The position numbers and the translations under genes were made by a program. A stretch of DNA of 64,000 nucleotides. Origin: Chroococcidiopsis thermalis PCC 7203 (GTDB lineage Bacteria > Cyanobacteriota > Cyanobacteriia > Cyanobacteriales > Chroococcidiopsidaceae). This document shows, piece after piece, positions 63,324-64,000 of this stretch (position 1 is its first letter; every line of letters starts with the position of its first letter). The notes under the pieces were generated by a model. It had not been told where the DNA came from. It saw nothing but the letters and a program-made list of their open reading frames with translations, and made no database searches. Location: positions 3,770,336-3,834,335 of the forward strand of contig NC_019695.1 in assembly GCF_000317125.1 (NCBI RefSeq), read 5' to 3'.

Positions 63324-63704
63324 TTACCTATTACCAAAATGCTGTTTTACCACATCTAATCGCGAACAGTTCCAGTAATCGATATGGGAATCAATTAATC
63401 CTTGGGGATTGAGGTGTAACTCACTCCAGCCAGGAATAGCAATGCGGGGTTTCCAGGGGAGGGGAGTATTCCAACTCAGCGTCCACTCTGTCTTGATGGT
63501 ATCCCCTTCTTGGCGAATATCATGTAAATCCATCTTGACTGCAATAAACCAGGTGTTGATGAAATTAATCATCTGTTTGTATCGCTCGACACCACGAAAA
63601 CGGTTGAGGGGATCTTGAAAAAAGACATCTGAAGCATAGATGCTATATGTCTGGTTGTCTGGGAATCTTTGGTAATCTTGCCGGAGGATTTGAATAATAT
63701 CCAT
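63324..63704 (-). CDS. DUF2358 family protein
   Basis: 126 residues from MDIIQILRQDYQRFPDNQTY. The start overlaps the stop codon of the gene upstream in a TAATG junction, which decides the start. Content: DVFFQDPLNRFRGVERYKQMI, DLHDIRQEGDTIKTEWTLSW and WKPRIAIPGWSELHLNPQGL, an NTF2-like cone fold (DUF2358) restricted to cyanobacteria and plants. No activity known. Translationally coupled to the preceding gene. Confidence 0.87.
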   Translation of the reverse strand: MDIIQILRQDYQRFPDNQTYSIYASDVFFQDPLNRFRGVERYKQMINFINTWFIAVKMDLHDIRQEGDTIKTEWTLSWNTPLPWKPRIAIPGWSELHLNPQGLIDSHIDYWNCSRLDVVKQHFGNR

Positions 63705-63985
63705 TATGGTTCTACTTCCAACCACAACCTTTCTAGCTGATATTTCCATGCTGCCATGACTTGCTCCCGCGACTCCGCTCCTTGTTGTAAGTCGCCTAGC
63801 AATCCCTCGTCGTACATTCTGCTCAGATTTTGCAGAGTAGCTTCTAGAGATTGTCCTTGCTGCTTTTGCGCTGTGACGATTTGCCGTAGTTTCGTTTCTA
63901 CCAATTGGCTAAATGCATTTGTTAACCCCGCTTGATTTAAGGAAATTAAGCGCGCGATCGCCTCGGTAAAATCTGTCGTACTCAA
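63704..63985 (-). CDS. Helical hypothetical protein, possibly partial at the window edge
   Basis: 93 residues visible, read leftward. Start may be TTG (LSTTDFTEAIARLIS) but the frame stays open the last 15 bases to the edge, so the true start may lie outside. Mostly helical (AFSQLVETKLRQIVTAQKQQ; LEATLQNLSRMYDEGLL), no family recognised. Its stop overlaps the DUF2358 start by one base, implying a two-gene operon. Function unknown. Confidence 0.65.
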   Translation of the reverse strand: MSTTDFTEAIARLISLNQAGLTNAFSQLVETKLRQIVTAQKQQGQSLEATLQNLSRMYDEGLLGDLQQGAESREQVMAAWKYQLERLWLEVEP

Positions 63986-64000
63986 ACTTTCACGACTGTG

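Overview
This is a cyanobacterial chromosome segment. The evidence is a complete phycobilisome rod cluster (phycoerythrocyanin pec and phycocyanin cpc genes), very frequent HIP1 octamers (GCGATCGC), heptameric short tandem repeats of the GGGGACA/GGGAGAC type between genes, type IV pilus genes, and many cyanobacterium-restricted families (XisI, DUF3352, DUF2358, DUF1995, large CpcG family). Phycoerythrocyanin plus this repeat load suggests a Chroococcidiopsis-like or heterocyst-forming lineage; the genus is inference.

Layout. 0-5.6 kb: a partial peptide-type ABC ATPase, ssb, a mannose-1-phosphate guanylyltransferase fused to a degenerate phosphomannomutase domain, cobK and two small proteins. 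5.6-13.4 kb: an accessory island with a 2OG-Fe(II) oxygenase, three toxin-antitoxin pairs (vapBC, mazEF, vapBC), an acetyltransferase remnant, a copper chaperone, an alpha/beta hydrolase, two tyrosine recombinases and a DUF99 gene. Ten composite direct-repeat sites (ATACCY boxes exactly 20 bp apart, often preceded by a GANTACRTC-like box) occur here and were not noticed elsewhere; the five on the left read rightward, the five on the right read leftward. 13.5-27.8 kb: a giant membrane protein, a DUF998 gene behind an operator-like palindrome array, a truncated XisI, assorted conserved proteins, a cysteine desulfurase, an RTX repeat protein and an RluD-type pseudouridine synthase.

28.3-40 kb is the phycobilisome locus, all on the plus strand: pecBACEF then cpcBAC, two cpcD-type genes, cpcEF and three cpcG genes. 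PecB/PecA and CpcB/CpcA form the rod discs, PecC/CpcC/CpcD link and cap them, CpcG proteins attach rods to the core, and PecEF/CpcEF attach (and for PecEF isomerise) the bilin on the alpha subunits. 40-49 kb: a TPR-like protein, a sugar-nucleotide reductase, rplU-rpmA, mazEF, xdhC, pyrR and pepP. 49.5-55.3 kb: pilM-pilN-pilO and, after a repeat-filled gap, pilQ. 55.3-64 kb: a lipoprotein sugar-binding protein, folC, hrcA, a rhodanese, a DUF3352 protein, a methyltransferase remnant, a Uma2 nuclease and two coupled small genes running off the right edge.

Three dispersed repeat families recur: a 28-bp palindrome (six copies, two inside reading frames), a 61-69-bp element with inverted ends (six full copies), and GGGGG-rich GATC-flanked inverted repeats. 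Several genes take their stop codon from one of these repeats. Coordinates of short sites were counted by eye and may be off by one or two bases.
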